From Phycomyces blakesleeanus NRRL 1555(-) (taxonomy: Eukaryota > Mucoromycota > Mucoromycetes > Mucorales > Phycomycetaceae): DNA of 64,000 nt. The stretch spans positions 62,001 to 126,000 of the forward strand of contig NW_017265136.1 in assembly GCF_001638985.1 (NCBI RefSeq), in the 5' to 3' direction. The notes below the pieces were generated by a model that worked only from the letters and a program-made list of their open reading frames with translations, made no database searches and had not been told where the DNA came from. A program made the position numbers and the translations under genes. Below are positions 1 to 12,558 of this stretch, piece after piece. The first letter of the stretch is position 1. The number at the start of each line of letters is the position of its first letter.

Positions 1-1
1 T

Positions 2-502
2 AACACTGACATTGCACGCATGTACCACTCTGTTGCCCTGACCCTTCCCGATGGACGAGTCTGGATTGCCGGCTCTAACAATGTCGATCCCCCGGATCTT
101 TTGGCCGAGTACCCCACCGAATTCCGTGTCGAATACTTCTCGCCACCTTATCTGTTCAAGGGTTCTGTCCGTCCCTTGATTTCCAATGTACCCAAGGTGG
201 TTACCTATGGCGAGAAATTTAACATTCTTTTGAACCTTGGAACTCTTGCCGAAGAAAACCCTGTGATGAAGGTTGCTATCCTTCGTACTGGTTTCAGCAC
301 TCATTCTATGCACATGTCACAACGCTATGTGATTCTGAACCACAAGGTCTCGGACGACATGCAGTCTATCGAGATCGAAGCCCCTCCAAGAGCCACAATT
401 TTCCCTCCAGGCTCTGGCTTCCTTTATGTATTATGCAATGGTGTACCTGCCAAGGCCGCCGAGCTTTTTGTCGAAAAAGATATCAATGACTTGGCGATCT
501 AA
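2..502 (+). CDS. Glyoxal oxidase-like copper radical oxidase, C-terminal part (5' end outside window)
   Basis: The frame is open from base 2, before the first Met at 20, so the gene starts upstream of the window. The visible 167 codons match the end of the seven-bladed propeller plus the C-terminal Ig-like (DUF1929) domain of glyoxal/galactose oxidases. Motif ARMYHSVALTLPDGR carries the Tyr-His pair that ligates copper in this family, and FSTHSMHMSQRYV carries the later copper-ligand His. The family oxidises aldehydes or primary alcohols to acids or aldehydes with release of H2O2 and is usually secreted or wall-anchored. The stop is TAA at 500-502, followed by a T-rich 3' region. The radical Cys, the signal peptide and the rest of the propeller lie outside the window, so the exact substrate class is unknown. 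Confidence 0.85.
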   Translation, partial: NTDIARMYHSVALTLPDGRVWIAGSNNVDPPDLLAEYPTEFRVEYFSPPYLFKGSVRPLISNVPKVVTYGEKFNILLNLGTLAEENPVMKVAILRTGFSTHSMHMSQRYVILNHKVSDDMQSIEIEAPPRATIFPPGSGFLYVLCNGVPAKAAELFVEKDINDLAI

Positions 503-1102
503 ATAAGAAGACATTTTGTTCTTTCCTTCTTTTCTTCTCATCATCTTTAATACCTCTCTCTCTCTTTATCTTTGTGTTCTCTTTCTATATTATTATTACT
601 ATTTTCCTTTTTACTTATTCCCCAAATATCTATTCTGTAAACATTACCTACACATTTTTTTTTTGTTTTTTGTCTTTTTTTTTATTCTTTCTTGTTTACA
701 TACAAATTACCCGTAAATAAAGAAAACAATCATATATCAACTTTCTCATTGAAACATACTTTATTTGAGCTCATACAGGAAACTATAGCCATTTTCAGGC
801 CCTTGTTTCTGTACTTTGTTGAATAAGAAACCAACTTTTTTATGTTAAATGTCATTAAAAACGGCTTTGAAGCCGAGGTAAGTCCGGGTTTTCTTTTATA
901 TATACATGTACAAGGTAGACCAGTAACCCCAGCGGAATTGCGTAAAGAATGAATAGCACGTTTATACAAGTTTATGAGGCTTTTTCAAATTTTTATAATT
1001 GTCTTGATAGCTAGACATGTAGAGAATCTGCAAGAAATTACATTACAATTACTTTTTACGGGCCGTTTAATGTAGGCCACGAAATGTTTTCCAGAAAAAA
1101 AA

Positions 1103-1423
1103 ATCGCCTGCAGCGGTTACATTTCAGGCAGCATTATATACAATTGGTGTGGATGGACTAAAAAGTTCAAGTGACTCTTACTGGCTAGTCTTCTTCCATT
1201 GTCAATTGGATTGAGAAGAAGATCGTACTTTTTATGGAAGAGATTGTTCCACTGGTTACAAGGTCTAGAAAACCCACAGTAAAATATTTTCACTTGATTT
1301 AAAAAATGGTATTATGAGCACTTCAATTGTTATCTAATATGCATTTGAGCTGATTTTGAGCTTTTTAGTCTGTCCACACCAATTGTATATAATGCTGCCT
1401 GAAATGTAACCGCTGCAGGCGAT
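1103..1423. mobile_element. 321-bp foldback/MITE-like element with 63-bp terminal inverted repeats
   Basis: Bases 1103-1165 are the reverse complement of 1361-1423, with only two adjacent mismatches that I can see. The arms begin CGCCTGCAGCGG and enclose about 195 bp of AT-rich DNA without an ORF. Arms this long are typical of Mutator-like MITEs or foldback elements. No clear target-site duplication is visible: AT flanks both ends, but AT is self-complementary and so not informative. It would be non-autonomous, and the near-identical arms suggest recent origin or gene conversion. Confidence 0.75.
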
Positions 1424-3649
1424 CATAAGACAAGAAAGATTTGGAAATACATGATATGTTTGGGCCACTGGAGTTTTGAAGACATACTCAACGTGTCCCT
1501 ACTCATATGCTACTCATACCCTACTCCTATACGCTACGAATGTGCTATAAGTGTTCTACAAATATGCCTTAGGATACTTATGGTCAGGTATATTGGTAAG
1601 AATAAAGTACAATCAGACCAAGAATATAGTAATACTTTTTTTTAAAAAAAAAACAAATAAATTAACGAGAAATATCTAACATGAGTATTACTAGCCAGCA
1701 GGTCGAACTGTATTATGGCAAAGTACCTTCCTGCAAAATATATTAAACCCCGACGTTCAAACAGCTTGGAAAGATCGAGGCTCAAAGAAGAAAATAACTA
1801 TCAAGCGTGTAAAGCAGATATCTTGACACAGTGATTCCTTCTGGAAGTTATTACTATATCCTACAAAATAGAATCAAGCTTTTTTAAAAAGACCCTTCTC
1901 TTGTATTTTGATATATCCTATATTGTTCAATATTAAAAACTGTACATATTTTTTTATATATCATATATAAAAGCTTGGATATTATTCTTGTAATAGTCAA
2001 AACTCTCTTATATTTCTAAGAAATCGATCAGGAAATGACTGTATGTCCATAAACCAAGTACATTCAAGAGTTCAACAATTTTTAAGCGCGTGTGAATTCT
2101 GTTTTTTCCCTAAAAACTCTTGCTTTCTATCATGAGTCGTCGTTAAAAGGATACGCGAATCAACATCGGGTGTCAGTTTGAATGAGAAAAATAGAAAATT
2201 GATCTTTAATGCGCAATGTCCTGACAGACTCATTTCTGAAAGAACATGATGAGAGTTATATATAGGCTAATGAGTTATCCACATGAATAGAATTGTAGTT
2301 CTTGATGGTAAATAAGGTTTCGCATCGTTGTCGCTCGTCTTTTTCTGTTTTTTTTTGCGTCCTTTTTTGTTTACTTTTGCTTTTTTTTATGGTTTTTCGC
2401 TTTGGTAGTCACATGCATGTTAAAGTAGTCACGCATTTTTTCCTCTTGGTTTTTTTTTGCAGGTGTACACGTCAGCGATGAAAGAATAGAAGAGATGTGT
2501 AAAGTAGATGGAAGACTCCATTTACTTTAGTCCTCTTCACTGAAAAGGAACTCGTGAAACTCAACTCCGTTAAAGTAGTTGAAGTGACGATTGACGTTCT
2601 TTCAAAAAAAGAAAGTGGGTGTGTGTGTTAGGTACCACCACACTCGTCTGTTTTTTTTTTGGAATGGGTTTGAGTTTGACTGCATTAAAGTTCTGTTGAT
2701 ATTTTATAGAGTTAGAAAGCTCAAGAAAAATGAAATATTTGTAACGACTCTTAAAAGAAAGAAATAAAAGTCCAGTAGTCTATAAGAGAAAAAAATGTAT
2801 ATAGCTTTTAAAATATACCTTATACAAGTGCCGCTCGCTCTTCAAGCTTTCCCTCCATTGAGATGAAAATACATCCTATATGTAAAGAAATAATAACCAA
2901 TGAGTTTAGATTTATATTAATCTTTTAGCTTAGATTAAATTTATTTGATATGCTCATATAAGCATATTTTATATTTTGGTAGTATCTGTGATTCAAGCTA
3001 TCAACTCGTTACTAATAAAATAACTGACTTAAATGTAATGTTATATAAGAAACATAGAAAGTAAAATACAAAAGTTTCACGAAAGAAACTAGGATTTACT
3101 CAATATAATTGTGAGTAGTCTATAGCCCAGACCTCTATAGAAGTTAGAGAATATTTTCTTTATGCTGACTATATCTTTTTGTACTCTTCCATGTATATTG
3201 GTAGATTTGTAGAAGACAATTTTATTAAATTTCCCAATAAAAAATACAGGTCTTACTTCTTATAAAGAAGAGGTGTTGAGGAATACACAAAGTGTGCAGA
3301 TAAACAGTAAACTCATGAGTACAAATACAAAAATAAATACAGGAAATACAGATAATAAAAAAGCAAAATAGAGAAAGAAAGTACTAGTCTATGAGATGGA
3401 ATGACTGAAAGAGAGATTGTAGCGATTTGTTCACAGAAGCAACTATATTGACAGAAACAAAAGACATACCATCAAAGAGTATATATCAGTATGCCTTCCA
3501 AACCACGAAAAGTACGCCATTAAAAAAATGATATGGATCAATATTTTTGGGAAGAGGGGTGTGATGTTGAGTGCATAAAAGTTGCAGAGAATTGTGGTTC
3601 TACTGATGAGATGCCGTCTAATCCACCTGGAAAATATTATTAACCAAGC

Positions 3650-3780
3650 CTACCAGACAGGGGGACGTTCAGCAAGGAATTTTTCAGAAGTTTGAGTGGA
3701 GGAGCCACAAATACGACACTCAGAAGATGTAACAAAGCTGGGGACAATTACATGAAGGATAGAAGCAGAGGAAAGAAAGT
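3650..3780 (-). pseudogene. Possible relic of a LINE reverse transcriptase C-terminal zinc-binding region
   Basis: Read on the minus strand, a short frame gives SSECRICGSSTQTSEKFL followed by AERPPVW and a stop. The spacing resembles the zf-RVT tail of non-LTR retrotransposons (C-x2-C-G, then ET-x-HFL, then CP-x-W). The His and the later Cys are replaced, and neighbouring frames hold stops. Local GC is higher than in the surrounding DNA. This rests on a short pattern only, so it is tentative. Confidence 0.3.
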
Positions 3781-6700
3781 TATGCAGTGGACATTGCCAA
3801 AGATAAAAAGAAAAGTCCTACTGGGAAGGGAGCCTTTGTGAGATAGAGAGGCTGGTGCGTGAATCTGTGGAGGTGAGCATAAGAATTGAAATGAACATGT
3901 TGAAGGTTTGAAATACCTTATGAAGGAAGCAAAAGACAGCGATATTCCCATAGAATCGAAAGTGCCATATGAGCCGTCTCTACTATATCAAACTTTTTCT
4001 GCAATGAATCAGGCTAGAAGCTTTTTAATGAACAAGGTCAATCGACTTGGCTATTAGCAGATTTTTTTTTTTTTTGGTGAACTTGACTCATACCACGGTT
4101 CATTATCATAAGAGTACTCAACATGATATTACATATAGCTTTAAAATCAAGAAAGATATATTTTTTGATGAAATCAATCTTCATCTAATAGAACGCTACT
4201 GGTCCTCACCATCTCTATTAAACTAACTGTAGTATAATGATAATTATAAATCGTTTGAGACCAGGTATAATTATTTGACTTTGCATAAAGGCCACATTTA
4301 GGTAGTCTGGTAAAATCAAGATGTCGGTTCCCTAGGATTATCATGAAATTATAAAAGAACATATAATTATTATTTTTGGTCTCGTTTGTACAAGCTATAA
4401 TTTATTCATTTTTTTTAAGAAATTTATTTATATAGCTAGAACCTGCAACATGTAAACCTGGAACATGCAAATCTTGCTAATGATTACATTTAAATACAAT
4501 AAGAAAAAATAAGAAAAAAATCCTGGCTGTCAAAACCAGTAGCCTATTAGGCTTTCCAAATAAACTGCGTAGCAAAGGTGGCAATCTGAATCTGGAGGTT
4601 TAAGGCTATATCAGAACGTACTTGAATTTGCTTTATTATATTCTACACACAAGATTTTAAGCACTTTTAAAGCAAGTACTACTGCCATGTAGACCTTGCC
4701 TTTGTATCTATCTTGTAATGTAAGGCAGCCTGATTACTTTTACGTTTAGTTTATGGGGGGAAAGAGTTTAATTCTTATCTCGGACTAAACGAATTTAGTT
4801 TATTTATACGGAGCATTATCTAAAAAAATATTGTCCACATCAAGACATTCTTTAAACCCCACCCTAATATTATTATTATCTTTTTTGGTGTTTAAGGATG
4901 TCCTGAAATGTTTTTAGATACACGACTAAAGAACAGAAGTACCGTTTTTAGCGATTTATTTCAAGTACTTCTATTACTAATATAAACTTAACAGTAATGA
5001 AGCCTTACTGTAAAGTTCCCAGATTATTGGGAAAAAACCATTTTCCTTTATATTAACTGATTCGACACATGATCGATAATATGTTTACTCGGAATACACC
5101 AAGAAGTTACATTTCACAGATCTTCTTCTTCTTTTCTTTAAAGATGAACGAGCAAAACAAATTATATGTATTTCCACTGTTTTTATTTGCATTCTCTTAT
5201 ACTTTTATTCGTTTGCCAGCACAGAAAGTTACTTAAGACTTGATGTCAGTCAATCAGAATGTCTAATCTATGAAATATTAAACGAACTTCCGCTAGTTTC
5301 ACAAGAATCTTCAAGTACAAATCAAATGTGCTACGAGATGTTCTGTTACAATGTTCTTTTTTCCCACAATTTTTAAATTTTAGACTATCTAATTGGGGCT
5401 GTATATAGACAATTAGTAACTCGCACTATTAATTGGTAAATATGACCGTCGCGTGTCTCTCCAAATTGCAGATTGTATACACTGATCCTTAGATACGTAC
5501 TCACAAAGTTTGATTCAAAAATAAAATAAAAAGACTTTGCACACACACACACACACACACATGTATATGTGTATATAAATATATATATTGAAATATCGCT
5601 ACTAAAAGTACACACATTGCACCTATAAAACATATGAAATGCTATACCAAATCAAAATTCTGATAAAAATATTATCAAAAGTATAATTCAATTCCATAAT
5701 ATCGGACTCTATGCACTATTTAGAGCTATAAACGGAAGAGATATTGGGGAAGGTTTTGAGCTAAAAGACATTTTGGAGATGCTTTGGAATAAAAAAAAAT
5801 CAATCGATCAACCAAATATTAATCTGCTATATAATACTCAAATAGATATTTCATATTTTATCCATTCATCTACAGCTTTCTTGGTTATTTCGGATTAAAT
5901 TACTTGAGCTCTACACCACAAATACGTTTTGTTTGAAGAATATTTGGCTATTTTTCTTTCATGTTGAAGATATTGAATAAAACACTATCTCAAAATTCCC
6001 TATGGGAAAAAATGTTTTGTATACCATTTATTTTTACACAGCTAATTTGTTGCTATACCGTCTCTTAAATAAATTCAAAACACGCACTTTTGATTTCTCT
6101 TTGTCTCACACAGAAAGTCATTTCTGTTACACATTAGACGTTTAAAGTTCCTACTCGGCCATGGAATCTAATTTGCAATTGTTGGCATTAAGCCTCTCGT
6201 AAGTGTAGTTTCAACATTTAAGGGATACAAAAATACACAAGAAAGACATATAAGAAAGTGCTGTTATGTCTGGTTATTCAACATTGGTAGACTAGGCTCT
6301 GCCCGTCATATTAATTTCACAATATATGGTGCATCTTTACGCCGCAAAGAAAAACTCATGAAATTGAATAGAAGATAAACGTTACCACTAGAGAAATGAT
6401 TCAAAGTTATTCTACATTTCAGGTTTTTAAGAGCTGGTTGGATCTTGATAGAATGTGCATTAATATTATTGGGTAGATTATTGAACGTGACTTTCTACAA
6501 TCAAAACTAAACAAAATGCGAATCAATACTTGGAAATAACTTTCAGTCTACCGATTTTATTCACTCTTTCCTTCTTTAGTGGACGTGCGGTCAGTCTACA
6601 ACTCCTCTCAGAATGCACTGCCTAAACTCATCACCAAACATGTTGTTCCAAGCTGGTCAAGAAAACAGCAAGAGATAAATGCTGTTAACCCAAAGGTAAA

Positions 6701-8855
6701 ATACCTCTGACACAATATCGTACAAGCCGTTATATAGACGACTCCCTCATTCTTTTTGTCTTTTCTTTAGCCTTTTATTATTATTTTTAGTAATATAACA
6801 GTGATTCTGTGCTAATGGTTTTCTATTAGCATTATACCAGATAACAACAAACACACTCAGATAGATATGCGAACCTCTTAGTATTGCCTTGTAACGCTAT
6901 ATCTATATTCTGTGCACTAAATTTTTGGTGTTGTAATGTATATATCAGTACATTTATTACTCTAGATCACTTTATATTTACGCACATAATATTATATTCT
7001 ATACCTCATACATATATCTGCAAGCGCCCGATACTTTGTCCGTAAGTTTATCACCATCATCTATCTAACTTATACATGTATATTACACCGTGTTATCTTA
7101 ACCAAAAAATGTATATTCGGGAAGTATAAAATTAGAAGACAGCCCCGACTTCTAGCATTTATTTAGTTCACATATATAACCCTAAGGATTGCTTTTTCTG
7201 TGGGGTGATGAGAAAAATGTTATTGATAAATAGGATACACATTGCTTGCCTACATGTATGCTTCGATGAAAAGCGCGCCAAAGAAGAAAATGAAGCAATC
7301 TAAAGAGATGATAAAAAGTTAAATGTAGTATTACCTTTTCACTAAAATCTTCTGTGCTGTACGCGTTTGGTGGCTTGATGTATATTACTTTTGGAGGTAA
7401 GTATGATATTTTTGATATAGAACGAGTTTTGGCTTAGAAAATTGACCTTGAAGGAAATCTAAAGTAGATTTAATCAAAGGATATATTAGATATCAAAGAA
7501 TCTATCATAAAATAAAAGAAAGCACTGAGACTATATACCATTTTTGCCTTGGCACTCGAAGTACATATCACATCAAGTATTACGATATTCTATTTTGTTT
7601 GTTGTTTCTAGAACTTTCAAAAATAATCTTGAGAACATCTCTTCATTAGCCGAGACTTCAATTTAACTTTTCTTTTTATACTTTCTAAATACTCAAATAC
7701 AAAATCTATGTGCATACATGATATATGAGCTTCTAGGAAAGTATTCTTGCTGTAAAATAATGATTATATTGGTTTTACAACGCGTGCAGATATTACCAAC
7801 TATGGGATAGCTCTTTATGACGAACGATTTAATGTTAAAACAACACAAGAGTTTTCTCTAAACGTATTGATTTTTCTGATATATTACAAAACAACAAACA
7901 TTATTTGAAGAATAAAATGTCTTTGTAGAAAAGGAGAGGGATTAAAGAAAGAGTGTTATTAAACAAAAGTATATAATCATAATGAACGGGGTTTTGTGGA
8001 TAGCAAAGAAGCTTCTATAGTAAACACATATTATATGTACATACATTATACATTTAAACATGGAAATTATGCCTACTCAGTAAGAAATTTTCAAATAATA
8101 AGAACACTGCAATATTCTGTGTTGGAATAGACTTGTAAAAACGATATAATCTGATACGTTATATATATGTCAATGTAGTTTTTCATCATAACTCTTCTGC
8201 TAGATAAAATATCACATTAGTAAGATTAAACAAATCCGATAGACAATATATCACATCAAGTACAGTTTCTATTTCATATCTTCTTTTTATAATTTTATTA
8301 AGTTGGGTTGATTTGATACAAGGATTATAATCAGAAGTAGATTGCTTTGGTTGATTGAATCTTGTATATACTAAAAAAATGTATAAATTTAGGTTTAATG
8401 GCTTTACAAGATGTGTGTGTGTGTTCCTTCTTTTTTTTATGTAAAAACATATATAAGGTCAAGATTTATAGCAAGATAATTGCGAAGAAATAGAGTATAT
8501 TTGGTAAATAAAAAGAAAACATAATAAGTGAATATATCAATTCTTTAACAGCATTGATTAAAGCTGAAAATAATAATTATACAAGGTAAAAATATTTTTA
8601 TTAAAATTGATGGTTATTTTATTAAATATACAATTAATATTATATTAATTAGTTCAAAGAGAAATAGCAGCAACCAGAAAGAATTCTTTTAGCTTAAAGA
8701 AGTAAGAAAAAAAGTATGATCTTTGCTACATGAATATCTTTTGCTAAAGGTAAAATATACAAGGGCACTACAGTGCTTTTTATAGAAAATAGATCCAAAT
8801 TGAGAATAATTGTATAAACTAGTTTTTGACAGGATTTTCCTTTGACTTTTTCTGC

Positions 8856-10126
8856 TTATAAGACAGTCTTCTTGGTGCTTTGTAACTGAACATGTAAGAA
8901 ATCTTCGTATGTTTTGAGCTTTCCCTTGGAGTCCGCGATAGTCTTTTTAAATGCTTGAATATCCTTTGGGTGTCTGCGCTTATGATTAGAAAACCAGTAA
9001 GTGATACTTCTGGGTGAAAGACCAGTATTCTCTTGGAGATCTCGGCGCTGTGTCTTTGAAAGTTTGTTGGTTTTGCTATATATATTGTAAAAGACTGACT
9101 TGAGATACTTTGTTGTCTCGGAATCGTATGATGTCGCAGTTCTCTTTACGCTTGCTACAGAATCTCGGAAATTGTCTTTGACAGCACAAGTAGGAGTTTT
9201 CTTTACGGTTGGTCTGAGGAAGAAGTTTTCATTTTTAAAAGTGTTTTTGAAACTCTTGGGTTTGATGTCAGCTGTAGGTAGTTTTTCTTGTGGAGGAAGA
9301 GACGAGTGAATAGAAGGACTTTTGCTCTCCTCTTTTATGACAGGCTCTGGATCAAGTGGGATAGAGTCATTAACTTTACTCATTTCAGCATTTGCACAAG
9401 GTTGAAGACAGGCTGAAGGACTTTCTGCTTTGCAGCACTCTAAATTTTCTGTTACATTTGAGAAGTTTGACTGAGATAACTGGTCCGTAAAATCTTCATC
9501 AAAGAATGTCTTTTCTTCAGAGCACGATGAAAGGGAGGGTACGCTATCTACAAGTGAATTTTAGAAAAATAATGCGTTTCAGAGTTAATATATATATATA
9601 TATATTTACCAGAGTAGTCAAAGGGAATAATTGAGAATTTATTATCCTCCCAGTATTCCAGTGAGGTGGGGTAGAAGCAAGTATCTTTGAAGGGAAGAAT
9701 GGGTACATTGTTTCCTGAACGGAGGATCATATTGTCGTTTTCTAGAAACTCTGAAACATGGTCGGTACAGCACAGTCTCTCCTTGGCTTGGTTTTTAAAG
9801 AATCTATCGTCGATGTACATGTGCCCAGTTTCTGGATCGTCGGTCTCCGGAATCAGATTGGGTGTAGATGGCTGGAGTGGTAAGTCAATTGTGCTTTCTT
9901 GAGGTAAATCTTCATTAATATATGGAGTGACAGGGAAATACGATTCGAGAGTTGAATTTTGGGATAAGTAAAGTTGGGAAGAGTGAAGAAATAAGCGCAT
10001 TTTATCAGAAAGATCGGCCTGAATCTGTGCGTCAAATAAGATAGAAGGAGTGTGTCCTAGAGTGATTTGAGACGAAGTATTATCAGTGATTCCACAATAT
10101 AAATTGTAAAAATGAGTAACACTCAT
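8856..10126 (-). CDS. Homeodomain transcription factor (two exons)
   Basis: Exons are 10126-9610 and 9547-8856; the 62-nt GT-AG intron contains a TA run. The joined frame is 402 aa. It begins at the ATG at 10126 (MSVTHFYNLYCG) and has no in-frame stop. The homeodomain lies in the C-terminal third: a helix-1 region around YLKSVFYNIYSK, a helix-2 region KTQRRDLQENTG and recognition helix SPRSITYWFSNHKRRHPK with the conserved W-F-x-N. The loop between helices 1 and 2 is about four residues longer than in a typical 60-residue homeodomain, resembling TALE-type domains. The N-terminal half is Ser/Pro/acidic and matches nothing I recognise. It is presumably a nuclear DNA-binding protein; its target is unknown. 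It stands alone in AT-rich DNA with no gene within 1.8 kb on either side. Confidence 0.8.
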
Positions 10127-12005
10127 AAAAAAGCAAGGAAGAAATGAAGATGACTGTACCTAGTTAAATTAACTTTAGCTTTTTATTTTATAAGAAATTT
10201 TTGTACCTTTAAAATAAAGTAAAAAAAAAAAAGTCTAATATAATATGAATATCTTTGAACAAAATGAATTGACAGTCCGGTAGAAAGCAAACAAGCAGAC
10301 AAGTGCATAGTACTTGACCAGAAGGATACTTATTTCTCTTTTAATTGTTCAATATTAACTTGTTTTTCATGGCACTTTTTATGACAATATAGTAATTGTA
10401 TCTCTCGAATTAATTACTGAAATATCTGGCTAATTGATTTATTTTTTCTTTCAATGTAGTTTAGAATGTTAATTTCTAAGATTACAAGGTACTGGTATTT
10501 TTGTGATGCTTCTTGAGTTATGATGATATATAATCTACAGCACTGGTTATTTTTAGTAGAGCTATGGTCATATTAACCCAAGGAAGCTTAAATATAAAGA
10601 TCGTTTACATACCACTGAACCAATCAGCAATGCACAAAGTCTTCCGGATGCCGATACACGGACGGACTGCACATTCTAACAAATAAGAATTCATGAAGAC
10701 GTGGGTCGACCCGGAGTAGACGTTTAAGATTGTTTGTTTATTTTGCATGACATATTAAACGGTGGTTTGTGCAGCAGCTTTGTTTTCACTTTCGATTCTA
10801 TTAATGGAAGTCATTTAATTCGAATTACTAAAGACACTACCAGCTTACAGCATATGAAATAAAATAGAGATTAGAGCTTCCGCTAATGAAAGTCAATTGA
10901 AACAATTCAACATTGAAAACATGCTAATTGTTTTACTTGGCTTCAAATTATCGTATGTTCGATTATTTTATTCACTATTTTCAATTATTGTCCAAAACAA
11001 CGAATAGCGATATGTCTTAGAGTTATATTTGTACTTATCCTTGGACATTTTGAAAGAAAACTTACAAAGCAAAGAGAAAAAGAAGAGAAAAAATACGGCT
11101 ACAAAGAATGACAGGACGTCTTCCACTGATCATTATATAAACTAACTAGAGAAACAGACGTCTTAGTTGGCTATATCTAATATTAGCAGCTTCGTTGTCA
11201 AATCGTATTTTTATTTTTATTTTTCCTGATCTGTCTCTATTAGTTTAACCATTTTTGTTTGGAGCTTTGATCAGCAAGAGAACGTTCGTGAGAGTGTGTG
11301 CCAGTTGCTTTGTCTCAGATCAATGATGTACACTTCTTTCATTTATTCGGCAAATAGCTTTTGTCAAATTTGGTAGCTTTTTATTAAAGAGCTTACCTTT
11401 TTTTTCTTCCCTCTTAAAAAAAACAAAAAACAAATGAACAATTGTCTTATTAAATTATTTTTCAATGTATATCTAGACCAATTTGAATACATCCGCTTGC
11501 CACTCTATTGTAAATCAAGAGCTAGATATACGGTATATGAATATAAACTTAGACTTTGATAAATTATATTTTACTAATTCAATAACAGATAAGCATACCT
11601 GCACACAGAACCCTGCCCTGAAAATCCTAAACATTCCATAGGGATCGTAACTTTGAGTGCACTGATTAGATGGTTGTATACCAAGTAAAAAGAAAAAAAG
11701 AAAACTATTTAATCAGTCTGTAGAGTTTATTTTAAATGAAGTTGCACAAATAGAATCCCTTGATAGAAGGCTAAAAGGAATCACCAATACATGATGTTTT
11801 CATTGATGTTGCCACTTCTATTTCGAGTACTTCTAGAAAACACTATATCTTTCATGACATTTGTTCTATATACTCGATAGGTACAACCGAATGTTTGTTT
11901 GTTTGTTTGTTTGTTTATTAAACCAAGTATTTTACAGCTCAAAATGTTTAGATTGTCTAGAGGTCTTGTCTAAAATATGTGTCCTCGTCACAGAGTGCTT
12001 TGTTT
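10127..12005. other. AT-rich intergenic DNA
   Basis: No coding frame with support is visible. It contains the presumed upstream region of the homeodomain gene and, near 11896-11918, a run of TTTG repeats. Nothing else stands out. Confidence 0.6.
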
Positions 12006-12527
12006 TTAGGCTTCCGTTTCAATATTACGAAGAGGTATAAATCGACCACGGCCTTGATTTCTGTTGCCAATAATACCAGACAGGGCGCTTAAATTACCAG
12101 TACGTTTCGTCTTTGCAAAGTATACGAAGCCAATGCAGACAAAAGCAATAATGATCACGAAAAGATAAATATGATTAATTGAATAACCATCATCATACTG
12201 ATCCTCATCCTCATCGCCATCTTCGCCTTCATTCTTGTTGTCTGTCACAGGCTTATTTGCTGTAGAGTCCCCCTGTTCCTTCATAATGTCTTTCATAACC
12301 TTTTCAATAAGTCCAGTATTTGCCTTTGGCTTATATATAGGAGATCGGTATATCGAATCCTTTTTGGCAAGAAGTGCCTCGACATCAACATTCTCGTCAA
12401 GGAAAGAAGATGGCTCGAGGGATCCAGACAAAAGAATACTGTTGGCAATTGCACGATGAGCACCTAAATAAATAAATAAAAAGAAAGCGACAACAAAAAA
12501 TATAAGCACTTAAACACATACATTCAT

Positions 12528-12558
<31 letters not shown>

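Larger units (their letters stand above)
503..8855. other. Long AT-rich gene-free stretch (about 8.3 kb)
   Basis: Between the oxidase gene and the homeodomain gene I find no convincing gene. Open frames are short and lack family motifs or paired splice sites. The stretch holds the foldback element at 1103-1423, a decayed coding patch near 3650-3780, a CA run near 5539-5560 and scattered T and TA runs. One exon-like patch at 6582-6698 is discussed as a finding. Confidence 0.6.
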
